A stretch of 64,000 bases of DNA from Yersinia bercovieri ATCC 43970 (GCF_013282745.1 NZ_CP054045.1:1-64000); one strand, 5' to 3'. Positions 6,826-16,137 are shown, counted from the first letter of the stretch. Made by a program: numbers and translations. The notes: generated from the letters alone by a model not told the origin.

Positions 6826-9252
6826 ATGGACGTAAGACTGAGTAATCCCGCACGTGATAGTGTTAATAAAAATGATGTGGTCGCGGCCCTACGAAAAGGG
6901 ATTAATGATTTCCATCATCAATACCCTGAGCTGGATAGCGATGACCTGCTAAAAGCTAATGCACTAAGTGCATTAGCCACATTACAGTCCGGAAAAAAGG
7001 CCGTACCCAACATCATTCATTTCCTATGGATTGGTGACTTAACAAAAACACATTATGAATATATTGAATTATGGATAAAAACAAATCCAGAAAAAACATT
7101 TAATCTATGGAGTGATCCATCCAGTTCTTCCTGCTTAGATTTCCACAACACACTTAAAGAACACATAAAAGAAAATAAATGTGACAATCCAGAGCTAAGT
7201 CTATTAAAATTAAAAAATAAAGCCTATCATTATATAGTCAATAATATAACCCATGATAAAAATTTTAATGTTGTTGCCAATTCATTCTTAATCAAAAATA
7301 AAATATCAAAAACAATCAATAAAAAGGTCTTTTCAGGAAAAGGTTATAACACCTATAATAATATTCTATTACATGACAAAGATATCCCTTCGCTATTTAC
7401 TGATGAATTTGAAGAGTACAAGAAGTATTATTACTATGAAGTAATACTGCGAGGAAATCTCACCTGTGCCAGTGACATTGTTAGATTAATATTACTCTAT
7501 AAATTTGGTGGTATTTATATTGATATTGACACATTACCTTACTTAGATAATATTTTTTTGGAGACTAATAAGTTAATCTCATCAGCTAAATACTCAAATG
7601 ATGAAAATCTAGCATTGGCAAAGTCTGAAGGCGTTTTAAGCAAGCTAAATAATGATAATAAAATCGCCGACAATATAGAACATTACATCAATCTTATCCA
7701 TGATACTCCTCGTAATGTCAAAGATCAGATAACTAATAGCATATTTAATGACTTATCAACATTTTCATTAAAAGAAATAAAGCCGTTAGGGGATGTGTTA
7801 GTTTATGAAAACTTCCTTTCATTAAGTTCTCTTGTTTTTTTAAATGGTGTGTATTTTAATAACATCATCTGTTCTTGTGCAAAATCAAAAGCATTAATGA
7901 TAATTTTGATGTCTATAAAGAAGAGATATAGATACATTGAAAAAAATAATGCATTATTTAATATAAAAACAAACAGCAAGAACAATGGTTATCTTGCCAG
8001 GCTTCTTGAGTACAGATATGACGAGTTTAGAAAAACTAATTTTGTAACACAATCGCTTACTGGCCCACGGCTAATTTGCGAGGTATTACTGGCATTATCA
8101 TATAAAGTATTGGAATTAGATGATGATATCTCGCCGTTATTAATTGCTACTTTTATGCAGAATGACAGTTTTGGTATAGCCTTTTTAAAACAAAATATGG
8201 ACACCCCTCTAGGGTTAACATCCACATTGGAAAATTCAAAAAATGATATATTAGGGATCAGCGCATTAATACTCTCTTACAATGAAGAGAATACGATATC
8301 GACTGCCATTGACTCAGTTATAGACTTGGTCGATGAAATAGTCGTAGTTGATACAGGATCTACTGACAATACAGTTGAAAAAGTATTAGGTTATACTTCC
8401 AAGGTTGTATTATATAAGACATCGTGGAATGACGACTTCTCTGAAATAAGAAACTATGGTATTTCTGTTACTCAAAACCCGTGGTGTATCGTCCTCGATG
8501 CGGATGAGTATATTGATGAGGTTTGCAGGCCTATATTTAAAGATGAGTTCTATAAGATAATTAATGAAGATAGTGATCGTTTATATGCCCCGTTCATCGA
8601 TAATTTGAATGGGACGTATTTAACTAACAATGCCAGAATTTTCAAAAAGCGACCATCCTTAAAATATAGAGGTAAAGTTCATGAATATCTGGATGCAGAC
8701 AATGATTTTTTAATTGCTATCCCTCAGATAAAAATAAACCACACCGGCTACCTTAGCGAGGTCTATCATGATAAAAATAAACATGGTAGAAATAAAAATA
8801 TATTATCAAAACAAATTTTCTTAGAGCCTGAAAACCCACGATGGAAATATTTTATGCTGCGTTATTTGGCGTGTGATGATGCTGAGCACAGCAGTATTCT
8901 TGATTTCTTTGGTTCATTACCTCTCCCTTATGAACCATCCATTGAAGTTTACGCATTAAATGTAAAAATAATGCTAATTAAAAAACTCATGCGTGAGAGT
9001 AAATATCATGATGCACGCTGTCATGCTCAGGTTTTATTTGAACACTACACCGATAAAATCACCGCATTATTGTATGCATCATGCAAATATTTTGAAGCCA
9101 GGAATAACTTCATGCTTATAATTAATGAAGTTGAGACTATTTACTCTTCATTAGAGAGCAAAATAGATGATGAATACATTTTCGAAAAAACAGATGATGA
9201 AATAACAAAAAAGATGATGAAAGATATTTTCCTCTATAAAAATATCGAATAA
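6826..9252 (+). CDS. Two-domain glycosyltransferase (TcdA/TcdB-like domain fused to a SunS-like GT2 domain), 808 aa
   Basis: Residues about 58-430 carry clostridial-toxin-type transferase signatures: VPNIIHFLWIGD (60-71), then SDIVRLILLYKFGGIYIDID with the metal/sugar-nucleotide DxD at D233/D235. From residue 478 a second, GT-A family 2 domain begins (ISALILSYNEENTIS, VVVDTGSTDNT, and DxD-type DADE at 558-561), followed by KYRGKVHEYLD. The last 150 residues are helical repeats. GT2 plus C-terminal helices is the layout of the glycocin S/O-glycosyltransferases SunS/EntS (family knowledge). Two catalytic domains in one chain suggest sequential addition of two sugars. AT-rich codon use differs from the exporter genes. 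It is co-directional with the precursor. Confidence 0.85.
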   Translation: MDVRLSNPARDSVNKNDVVAALRKGINDFHHQYPELDSDDLLKANALSALATLQSGKKAVPNIIHFLWIGDLTKTHYEYIELWIKTNPEKTFNLWSDPSSSSCLDFHNTLKEHIKENKCDNPELSLLKLKNKAYHYIVNNITHDKNFNVVANSFLIKNKISKTINKKVFSGKGYNTYNNILLHDKDIPSLFTDEFEEYKKYYYYEVILRGNLTCASDIVRLILLYKFGGIYIDIDTLPYLDNIFLETNKLISSAKYSNDENLALAKSEGVLSKLNNDNKIADNIEHYINLIHDTPRNVKDQITNSIFNDLSTFSLKEIKPLGDVLVYENFLSLSSLVFLNGVYFNNIICSCAKSKALMIILMSIKKRYRYIEKNNALFNIKTNSKNNGYLARLLEYRYDEFRKTNFVTQSLTGPRLICEVLLALSYKVLELDDDISPLLIATFMQNDSFGIAFLKQNMDTPLGLTSTLENSKNDILGISALILSYNEENTISTAIDSVIDLVDEIVVVDTGSTDNTVEKVLGYTSKVVLYKTSWNDDFSEIRNYGISVTQNPWCIVLDADEYIDEVCRPIFKDEFYKIINEDSDRLYAPFIDNLNGTYLTNNARIFKKRPSLKYRGKVHEYLDADNDFLIAIPQIKINHTGYLSEVYHDKNKHGRNKNILSKQIFLEPENPRWKYFMLRYLACDDAEHSSILDFFGSLPLPYEPSIEVYALNVKIMLIKKLMRESKYHDARCHAQVLFEHYTDKITALLYASCKYFEARNNFMLIINEVETIYSSLESKIDDEYIFEKTDDEITKKMMKDIFLYKNIE

Positions 9253-9290
9253 TTCCAGTATGGAACATTATGAGTTAGAGATATCTAAAT

Positions 9291-10571
9291 ATGATTTTTA
9301 GACAGGATGCCATTGATAATAAAAAGAATTACTGGTCAGGAAGGTCACTCCTGATATCGGGTACTCCTGTCTGGATTATTGTCACTTTCACAGTGTTATT
9401 TTTTACACTGCTTATGGCGATTATTATCTTTGGAAGTTATCACCGAAGAGTCCAGATTTCTGGTGAATTGATTTCTGTACCTAGGGCGGTAACGGTTTTC
9501 TCTTCACAGCAGGGGTATGTGGTAAGCCAGTTCGTGGATGTTGGCGATAAAGTGAAAAAAGGTCAGCCCTTATATCAGATAGATATTAGCCGAACGACTA
9601 CATCTGGGGTAGTCAGTCAGAACCAAAAGGCTAGTATTGAAAAACAGATTGGTGCTATTGAAAATATCATTTTACGTATTAAAGAAAATAAAAAAGTCAC
9701 AGTAAGCAATCTGAATGAGCAAAAATCAAGTTACGAAACGGCGTTGCAGCATTCCGCTGAAATACTCAAAAAAGCGCAGGTGGGATTGAGTATGATGAAA
9801 AAAAATATGGAGAATTACCGACTTTATTTACATCAAGGCTTGGTTAATAAAGATCAATTTACTGGTCAAATGGCTCAGTACTACCAGCAACAAAATGACT
9901 TACTCGGCATCAGTAGCCAGAATGAACAAAATGCCCTTCAGGTAATAACGTTGCAGAGCACAATTCAGACCCAAGCCGCAGATTATGATAATCAAATATA
10001 TCAATTGGAAATTCAGAAAAATGATTTAGCCCGCCAACTCGCTGATGCTGACGCCAGTGGGACATTGGTTGTGACTTCGCCGGTTGAGGGATTGGTTGAT
10101 TCATTGAGTGTAACACAAGGGCAGATGATTAACGTTGGTGATAGTCTGCTGCAAATTATACCTGGGGAGGCTAGCCACTATGTTTTGGTTCTATGGATAC
10201 CAAGCCATGCGGCTCCGTATATCTCCATCGGTGACAAAGTGAATATCCGCTACGATGCATTTCCTGCGGAAAAATTTGGTCAGTTTCCCGGTAAGATCCT
10301 TTCTATTTCTGGCACCCCAGCTACTCAACAGGAAATGGCAACTTATCCCGCAGCGCCGCCAAAAACACCTGATATTCCACAAACTTGGTATAAAGTGATT
10401 GTATTACCGGAAAACAGTTCTTTCAGTTATCAAGGTCGCCGTTTGGATGCTGAAAGCGGCATGAAAGCCACCAGTACGTTATTCCTCGAAAAGCGAAGAC
10501 TCTATCAGTGGATACTCTCGCCTCTTTATGACATCAGAAATAGCGCAGGGGGGCCGGTCAATGGAAAATGA
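9291..10571 (+). CDS. HlyD/CvaA-type membrane fusion protein of the bacteriocin exporter (426 aa)
   Basis: The cytoplasmic N-terminus is followed by one transmembrane segment at about residues 28-50. Next come a split biotinyl-lipoyl domain (GYVVSQFVDVGDKVKKGQPLYQID and TLVVTSPVEGLVDSLSVTQGQMI), a long coiled coil (about 105-250) and a C-terminal beta barrel. These proteins bridge the inner-membrane ABC transporter to TolC. The end overlaps the exporter start by 11 bases, so the two are translationally coupled. No TolC gene is in the window; chromosomal TolC would be used, as for colicin V. Confidence 0.92.
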   Translation: MIFRQDAIDNKKNYWSGRSLLISGTPVWIIVTFTVLFFTLLMAIIIFGSYHRRVQISGELISVPRAVTVFSSQQGYVVSQFVDVGDKVKKGQPLYQIDISRTTTSGVVSQNQKASIEKQIGAIENIILRIKENKKVTVSNLNEQKSSYETALQHSAEILKKAQVGLSMMKKNMENYRLYLHQGLVNKDQFTGQMAQYYQQQNDLLGISSQNEQNALQVITLQSTIQTQAADYDNQIYQLEIQKNDLARQLADADASGTLVVTSPVEGLVDSLSVTQGQMINVGDSLLQIIPGEASHYVLVLWIPSHAAPYISIGDKVNIRYDAFPAEKFGQFPGKILSISGTPATQQEMATYPAAPPKTPDIPQTWYKVIVLPENSSFSYQGRRLDAESGMKATSTLFLEKRRLYQWILSPLYDIRNSAGGPVNGK

Positions 10572-12696
10572 TGCCCTGACTTGGCTTAAGGATCATCTAA
10601 GCCTGTCATTCCGTCGCAAGGTGCCGGTAATGCTACAAACAGAGGCCGCAGAATGTGGGCTGGCTTGCCTGACGATGATCGCCAGTTATCACGGTCGGAG
10701 AACAAATATCCTCGCACTGCGGCAGGATTTTGGTATTTCGGCTCGTGGGGCTACTCTCACGACATTGACAGGCATAACAGGGGCGTTAGGCTTGGCATCA
10801 AGAGCACTCTCGTTGGATCTTGATGAGCTTAACCAACTCTCGCTGCCTTGTCTTTTACACTGGGATTTCAACCACTTTGTGGTGCTGACTCAGATCAAAG
10901 GTGAAAGTGTTGTTATCCATGATCCCGCTATCGGCAGAAGGGTCGTTAAACGAAAAGAGTTATCAGAGCACTTCACTGGCGTTGCCTTGGAATTGTGGCC
11001 TGAAACGGGGTTTATTCGCGAAAATCGGCAGGTACGGATAAAAATCTCAGAACTACTGCGCAACATCAGCGGCTTTAGAAGTGCTTTGCTAAAGATATTC
11101 TGCCTCTCACTGATCATTGAATTTATCAGTCTGTTACTGCCTGTTGGCACACAATTGGTCATGGATCATGTTATTCCCGCCACTGATTTTGGCTTACTCA
11201 GCTTAATTTGTTTGAGCTTATTCGTCATAACGCTACTTCAGGCCAGCGTTATTGTATGGCGGAGTTGGTCGGTCATTATTATGGACACACTGACTGATAT
11301 TCAGTGGAAGGATGGCCTGTTCCGCCATCTGTTACGTTTACCTTTGTCTTGGTTTGAAAAACGCAAACTGGGTGATATACAATCGCGGTTTGGCTCGTTA
11401 GGCACCATGCGTCTGACATTTATACATGATATCACCGGCAGTATTATTAATGGCATTATGGTGATCGGTTCACTGGCCATGTTAATACTTTATGGACATT
11501 CGCTGGTTTTTATTGTGCTTGGTTTTACTGCCCTCTATGTTTTACTGCGGATGTTCACGTTCTCCCGTTATAAGCAGCTTTCAGAAGAGCGCTTAATAAA
11601 AGACGCTAATGCGAGTTCTTACCTGACTGAGACATTATTTGGTATTGCTACCGTTCGCGCTCAGGGCATTGCTGGGCTGCGTCGCCGCAATTGGCTCACA
11701 TTGACTACCGATGCGGCTAATGCATCGGTGACACTTAATAAATTTGATATGCTATTTAGCATTGTCAGTACATTTATTAACACCTGCGATAACCTTGTCA
11801 TTCTCTGGCTGGGCATTTCTTTCGTCATGGAAAGACAAATGACTATCGGGACTTTTGTGGCTTTTGGGACGTTCCGTGCTATTTTTTCTGATCGGGCACT
11901 TTCTCTCACCGATATATTTTTGCATTTTCGCATGCTTTCCATGCATAACGAACGTGTTGCCGATATCGCTTTAACCAAAGCAGAGTACAACGCACCTGAA
12001 AGGGACATATTTCCACCTGGGGTTGCACTCAGTCTGTTCGCAGAAAACCTGTCTTTTCGTTATGATAATCAGTCACCTTATACTTTCAGTAATTTAAATT
12101 TGTCGCTTAATGCAGGGGAGAGCGTGGCGATTATCGGCCCTTCTGGCTGTGGTAAAACAACACTGATGAAACTGCTCTGCGGGCTAACAAAACCGACTGA
12201 AGGGAAAATATTAGCTAGCGGAAAAGATATCCATGGGGTTGGTGTGAATAATTACTGCAAAGTCGTCGCCTGTATTTTGCAGGAAGACAGATTGTTTGCT
12301 GGCTCTCTGCGGGAGAATATATCTGGATTCAGTGTAGTAGAAGATGAAGGTTGGTTAAAGGAGTGCGCACAACTGAGTTATATTTATGAAGATATTATAA
12401 ATATGCCGATGGGATTCGATACCTTAATTGGCGAACTCGGCGAGGGCCTCTCCGGTGGGCAACGACAGCGAATATTTATTGCACGGGCACTTTATCGCAA
12501 GCCTGGAATCCTATTTATGGATGAGGCAACAAGTCATTTAGATGAGCGTAATGAAGCATTGATAAATAAGGCAATTTCCAGCCTCAATATAACACGAGTT
12601 ATTATTGCGCACCGGCCGTCAACCATCTCATCAGCAGATAGGACTATCATTATTAATAATGGCATTGTTGCAAATAGCCTTCAGCAGAATATCTGA
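10561..12696 (+). CDS. C39 peptidase-containing ABC exporter (CvaB-type), 711 aa
   Basis: ATG 10561 follows GGGGGGCC and overlaps the adaptor gene; an earlier ATG at 10528 lies deep inside that gene. Residues 20-150 are a C39 peptidase with Q26, C32 (QTEAAECGLACL), H105 (HWDFNHFVVL) and D121 (IHDPAIG), so it should be active and cut the double-glycine leader. Then six membrane helices (about 165-450) and a nucleotide-binding domain: Walker A GPSGCGKTT, signature LSGGQRQRI, Walker B ILFMDEATSHLD and an H-loop histidine. The role is coupled leader removal and ATP-driven export of the precursor at 6210. Confidence 0.95.
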   Translation: MENDALTWLKDHLSLSFRRKVPVMLQTEAAECGLACLTMIASYHGRRTNILALRQDFGISARGATLTTLTGITGALGLASRALSLDLDELNQLSLPCLLHWDFNHFVVLTQIKGESVVIHDPAIGRRVVKRKELSEHFTGVALELWPETGFIRENRQVRIKISELLRNISGFRSALLKIFCLSLIIEFISLLLPVGTQLVMDHVIPATDFGLLSLICLSLFVITLLQASVIVWRSWSVIIMDTLTDIQWKDGLFRHLLRLPLSWFEKRKLGDIQSRFGSLGTMRLTFIHDITGSIINGIMVIGSLAMLILYGHSLVFIVLGFTALYVLLRMFTFSRYKQLSEERLIKDANASSYLTETLFGIATVRAQGIAGLRRRNWLTLTTDAANASVTLNKFDMLFSIVSTFINTCDNLVILWLGISFVMERQMTIGTFVAFGTFRAIFSDRALSLTDIFLHFRMLSMHNERVADIALTKAEYNAPERDIFPPGVALSLFAENLSFRYDNQSPYTFSNLNLSLNAGESVAIIGPSGCGKTTLMKLLCGLTKPTEGKILASGKDIHGVGVNNYCKVVACILQEDRLFAGSLRENISGFSVVEDEGWLKECAQLSYIYEDIINMPMGFDTLIGELGEGLSGGQRQRIFIARALYRKPGILFMDEATSHLDERNEALINKAISSLNITRVIIAHRPSTISSADRTIIINNGIVANSLQQNI

Positions 12697-12753
12697 TAAA
12701 CCGGAATATTAATATTGGTTACTTTATAATTTTCCGTGAGTGATTATCTGTCA

Positions 12754-12797
12754 TGAAAGCCAAATGTCGTATTTTTCAGCTACGCTCCCACTGTGCC
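12754..12797 (+). repeat. Right boundary repeat of the glycocin-like module
   Basis: Begins TGAAAGCCAAATGTCGT and ends CTCCCACTGTGCC; partner of 6013-6057. Confidence 0.45.
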
Positions 12798-12875
12798 TAG
12801 CGCACCTTTTTGTTTGTTTCCCCCTATAAGGTTTCCTGGCGAACACTCATACACTGGCGACTTTTCCCCTGCCTA

Positions 12876-12900
12876 TTGGCTTTACCCGCAGAGTGCCAAA
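12876..12900 (+). repeat. Cassette-type core repeat, copy C (consensus-like)
   Basis: TTGGC-TTTACCCGCA-GAGT-GCCAAA. Five-base inverted arms TTGGC/GCCAA flank a 14-base centre. This is the copy closest to the consensus. Confidence 0.7.
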
Positions 12901-13011
12901 TAGACTCGCGGGAGCATTTGAACAGAGATTTATGGTATTACTGTATTGACAGAATTCAAACAGTAAGTTTACGTATAAAACTCACAGTTAGTTATTAATG
13001 AAGGTGAGAAA

Positions 13012-13245
13012 ATGAACAAAGCTCGCAGAAAGTCTCTGGCGGCAATCAGCTCTCAACTCGAAAGCCTGAAAGCCGATCTCGAAGTCCTTCGTGATGAGGA
13101 GCAAGAATACTTAGAAAACATGCCGGAAGGGTTACAGCAGTCTGAACGCGGACAGGCGTCAGAGGATGCCATAACTCAGCTTGACGATGCCTTAGATGGT
13201 GTTGATGCCGTCATCGAAACCCTTTCGGAAGTTATTGATGGTTGA
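13012..13245 (+). CDS. Small acidic coiled-coil protein (77 aa)
   Basis: AAGGTGAG lies 8 bases before ATG. Almost the whole chain is charged heptad-like helix (LAAISSQLESLKADLEVLRDEEQEYL), with a DDALDGVDAVIETL tail. No signal or membrane segment. It resembles small phage/plasmid accessory proteins in style, but the family is not recognised. Repeat C lies 112 bases upstream, so this may be the first gene of the next cassette. Confidence 0.65.
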   Translation: MNKARRKSLAAISSQLESLKADLEVLRDEEQEYLENMPEGLQQSERGQASEDAITQLDDALDGVDAVIETLSEVIDG

Positions 13246-13299
13246 CCCTATGTAGGATGGGGTTCCATGGCTGTCGAAAATATATAGGAATAGAACACC

Positions 13300-13749
13300 A
13301 TGAAAAACCGTAATCGTCTGACAAAAAAAGATGAATCTGCCCTACATATGCTCGATGTCCTTCTGGAGAACGAACGTAAGGTGGAACAGCGGTATGAGCT
13401 ACCTTTCCGGGCACCACGGGAGATTCTCACCAGTCTGCAACAATGTGAACATTGCGGTGAAGATATAGCTCTGCTGATTTTCGGTGATAGCGCTTCCGAT
13501 GTCCCCGGGCTGGAGGCATACGCAAGACTGATGAAAGTGCCCGTTGTACAGACAAATCTCCCTACCTGGGTGATTACCCCACCCCTCGACCCCAGCTCTT
13601 TAGAGAACCCTTCGTTATTGTTGAAAATTCACCCTGATAAAGGCGCACCCTGTTTGATCACTCCTGACGAATGGCTCAACATGATCCATCAAATGAGTGA
13701 TAATCATTGCAAGCTATGTAGAAAGAGTGGAAAAAGGTCGAAAAATTGA
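13300..13749 (+). CDS. Hypothetical protein with paired Cys motifs (149 aa)
   Basis: GGAAT precedes ATG by 8 bases. CEHCG (residues about 47-51) and CKLC near the C-terminus (about 139-142) together could bind one zinc ion. The middle is an alpha/beta region (ALLIFGDSASDVPGLEAYARLMKVPVVQT). No signal peptide. It follows the coiled-coil gene with a 54-base gap and is probably co-transcribed. The family is not recognised. Confidence 0.6.
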   Translation: MKNRNRLTKKDESALHMLDVLLENERKVEQRYELPFRAPREILTSLQQCEHCGEDIALLIFGDSASDVPGLEAYARLMKVPVVQTNLPTWVITPPLDPSSLENPSLLLKIHPDKGAPCLITPDEWLNMIHQMSDNHCKLCRKSGKRSKN

Positions 13750-13772
13750 CAATCGGGGTTACGGTATAGCCC

Positions 13773-13791
13773 CATAAACCGTAGGTTTATG
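13773..13791 (+). terminator. Hairpin after the Cys-motif gene
   Basis: Perfect 8-bp stem CATAAACC / GGTTTATG with loop GTA, immediately preceded by a second small GC stem (GGGG...CCCC at about 13755-13773). There is no strong U-run. Confidence 0.45.
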
Positions 13792-13898
13792 TTCAAATAC
13801 CCCGCAGCGCCCAAGTATCAATTTTATCCTGTTTATAAGCTAAACTGTCGTACCTTTTGCTCTACTTGTTATTTCGTCGTTTACTGTAAGGATTTGAA

Positions 13899-14591
13899 AT
13901 GAAAAGGTTATTGTTACTATCTCTTGTCGTTTTATATGGGTGTAGCACAACCCCTGTCATAGTAAAATCCTATGATAAGCCAGATAAAGGCTATGTTGTG
14001 TATACGCCAAAATCAGGTTTCCAACGTTTCGATGGATTATATTTACAAGGATTCAAAAGTTCGAGCTACAAATATTTAAATAATTGTGTTGCTACAGGCC
14101 CGTTAACACCAAATAAAATTTTACAAGCCAGTTTGTCATATGATGAAAATGATGGCGTTGTATACCTGCGCTATCCTGGTGGGCCGTCAATGGCAAGCTG
14201 CGACATTAATCAGGAGAATATAAATATTGATGTTGAAAACTATATTAATAAAACAATGACTGTAATGGAGGAAAGTAATTCTCGGGAAGCTGATGCATTA
14301 GAAAATAAAAAATCACAGAGAAAATCTAATCCAGGAAAAGCAGCAACCGATGATTCAATACAACTCTTTGTTAAATATTGTACCTTATTGAAAGATGCAA
14401 CGAATAATTCAAGTTATCTTAATGATCTACGTAGTATGAAACATGAATATATCGGAGTAAATATGAATAAATTTATTTATAACCATGCTTTATATTATGT
14501 CAATAATAGTGGTTATTATTCATACTGCGAGTCTGCCTTGCCAAAATTGAAAGCAAAAATTTACACCCTCAATATTGATCCGACAAAGTAA
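13899..14591 (+). CDS. Outer-membrane-type lipoprotein (230 aa)
   Basis: AAGGA lies 9 bases before ATG. The signal ends in the lipobox LYGC (Cys at residue 15), and the following residues STTPVIV lack Asp at +2, so Lol sorting to the outer membrane is expected. The mature part has a beta-rich region (residues 25-110), a Lys/Ser linker near 130-150 and a helical C-terminal region with three Cys. The family is not recognised. It lies between repeats C and D. Confidence 0.7.
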   Translation: MKRLLLLSLVVLYGCSTTPVIVKSYDKPDKGYVVYTPKSGFQRFDGLYLQGFKSSSYKYLNNCVATGPLTPNKILQASLSYDENDGVVYLRYPGGPSMASCDINQENINIDVENYINKTMTVMEESNSREADALENKKSQRKSNPGKAATDDSIQLFVKYCTLLKDATNNSSYLNDLRSMKHEYIGVNMNKFIYNHALYYVNNSGYYSYCESALPKLKAKIYTLNIDPTK

Positions 14592-14693
14592 GCAAATATC
14601 ATTAACACGATACGAATGGCAACAGGTAGTAGATCGGAAACTTCAAGCCATTCGTTACGAGTTGCACCACCGTCTCTCCTAAGCTCTCTAAGC

Positions 14694-14718
14694 TTGGCTT
14701 TACCCGCAAAGGGCCAAA
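14694..14718 (+). repeat. Cassette-type core repeat, copy D
   Basis: TTGGC-TTTACCCGCA-AAGG-GCCAAA; differs from copy C only in the AAGG segment. Confidence 0.7.
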
Positions 14719-14813
14719 ACATAACCCCGCCAGTTCGAAGTGAACCACTAAAGTTGGTGGCTTTGGTTTTAATACATTAAGTGGTATTCTGTTTTTTTAT
14801 ATAAGGCTTCCCC

Positions 14814-15143
14814 ATGCTATATAGTCCTGATTTGCAAAATAGCCGAGTAGCAGGAGCTATTGCTTTAGCCATTATTGATGATCTAAAAGATAACAACTTT
14901 TCTTTTTCTGGTTTCCCAATGATAGAAATTACTCAGGAAGAGAGTAAATCATTTAAAGTTACGTTATCTTTTTCGGTAAAAAACACTATAGCTTGTCATC
15001 AATTCCAATTATCTGAAGATGTGGCACTAAAAGCAGAAAGTATATTTAAAGAAAAAAAGAGTTATCCGCGAGATATATTTGCCGCTGTTCAGGAAGCCGT
15101 GGCTCAGTTGGAATCAAAAATCAGTAAGATTCGTAGATCGTAG
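14814..15143 (+). CDS. Hypothetical cytoplasmic protein (109 aa)
   Basis: Starts after ATAAGG with 10-base spacing. The N-terminal helix includes the hydrophobic stretch VAGAIALAIIDDL. Then come a beta region (FPMIEITQEESKSFKVTLSFSV) and a basic tail SKISKIRRS. No signal peptide. Its end overlaps the convergent gene 15631-15104 by 40 bases. The family is not recognised. Confidence 0.55.
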   Translation: MLYSPDLQNSRVAGAIALAIIDDLKDNNFSFSGFPMIEITQEESKSFKVTLSFSVKNTIACHQFQLSEDVALKAESIFKEKKSYPRDIFAAVQEAVAQLESKISKIRRS

Positions 15144-15631
15144 ACAAAAAGGCCAAAAATGTAAAAAACTCGGCCAGGTAAATACTGGCCGTTTGTCCCG
15201 CCAAGCTTAACTCCCCCCCACCAACGCTTTACCCATCCCCACACTCGTTTAGCCCATATCAACAGACGGCCCCCATCAGACTGCGCGGTATACGCTCCCG
15301 TCTGGTTATTGCCACCTCCGACCTGTATCTGTACTAGCCCACCATTGATAGTGCAATTTTCCAGTAAAGCGGCGGGTGTCTCGGTGTGTTCTTGATGATT
15401 TTTAATGTGCAATTTTCTCCGCCCTTCCGTTGTAATTCCCTGGAGCATAAACCCATAAATTCCATCACGGTCATTTCTGACAGGACGCGGCTCTGCCCAC
15501 CCTTGCGCGCATAGATGGTCAAAATGGAAGAGCACCGTATCTTTATCGTAATGGTGCAAATCAGTAATTTGCACAATGCCGTTCTGTGCAAGATTTAAAA
15601 TTTTGTCTGTTAACGCATTATCAATTTGCAT
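15104..15631 (-). CDS. Hypothetical winged-helix-like protein (175 aa)
   Basis: Residues 1-75 have a helix-helix-strand pattern (ILNLAQNGIVQITDLHHYDKD...HFDHLCAQGW, then GITTEGRRKL), which fits a small winged helix. The middle is a Gly/Asn-rich segment (LVQIQVGGGNNQTG), and the tail is Trp-rich (WAKRVWGWVKRWWGG) and hydrophobic. A hairpin at 15171-15191 falls inside the last 30 codons, so the true end may matter less than drawn. The family is not recognised with confidence. Confidence 0.55.
   Translation of the reverse strand: MQIDNALTDKILNLAQNGIVQITDLHHYDKDTVLFHFDHLCAQGWAEPRPVRNDRDGIYGFMLQGITTEGRRKLHIKNHQEHTETPAALLENCTINGGLVQIQVGGGNNQTGAYTAQSDGGRLLIWAKRVWGWVKRWWGGVKLGGTNGQYLPGRVFYIFGLFVYDLRILLIFDSN
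15171..15191 (+). terminator. Terminator hairpin of the 14814 gene
   Basis: CGGCCAG / CTGGCCG with a 7-base loop, followed by TTTGT. It lies 28 bases after the stop codon at 15143. Confidence 0.6.
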
Positions 15632-16137
15632 ACGGATACCTTATAAGATGTAATCTGATTTAACTTAATTGAGTGTCGCTGGGTTGTATTATCATTTTTA
15701 AAAAAATCAGTATATCATGTTTTTTAATCCTGTTTTGGCAGGAGGAAATCGCCGTAAATATGCAAGCAAATTTTGCATACAAATATGCTTGCAACGATTT
15801 CAATTTACCTGTTAATAGGTTTTTTCAAAACCTAAAAGGTAGATTGATTTTTTACTAGCGCAATAAACCCCGTGAAGACAATATATTTCCCTCCTCTGTT
15901 TCTTATTTTCCTTTCATGCTGAAAGCATAACGTAGGGATATCTGGTTATGTTTCCGTGGGAAGGAAAAATTCTGACATACGCTTTCCTTTATTGCCGGAG
16001 TAACCGGTTAACGGCATGAAACATGCCAGTGGCCCCTCGCTTTCTCTCTACTGGCTATGTCTGTTGTGTTTACCCCTAGAGTGCCAAAACTCAAAACCGC
16101 CCAAAATGGCGGCTTTGCTGCATCAGTTTAGGCCAGA
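15632..16137. other. Intergenic region
   Basis: About 500 bases, AT-rich in its first half. The only recognisable element is core repeat E (16064-16088). Frames at 15673 and 16016 lack ribosome-binding sites and overlap the repeat or neighbouring gene. Confidence 0.45.
16064..16088 (+). repeat. Cassette-type core repeat, copy E
   Basis: TTGTG-TTTACCCCTA-GAGT-GCCAAA. Confidence 0.65.

Larger units (their letters stand above)
12697..13011. other. Intergenic region after the exporter
   Basis: 315 bases holding the right boundary repeat (12754-12797) and core repeat C (12876-12900). I see no terminator with a clear U-run and no supported gene; a 62-codon frame at 12810-12998 lies over repeat C and has no ribosome-binding site. 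Confidence 0.45.

Noticed and set aside
10528..10560. Earlier ATG for the ABC exporter
   Set aside because: It lies 44 bases inside the adaptor gene without a ribosome-binding site; 10561 has a G-rich site and gives the usual distance to the C39 motif.
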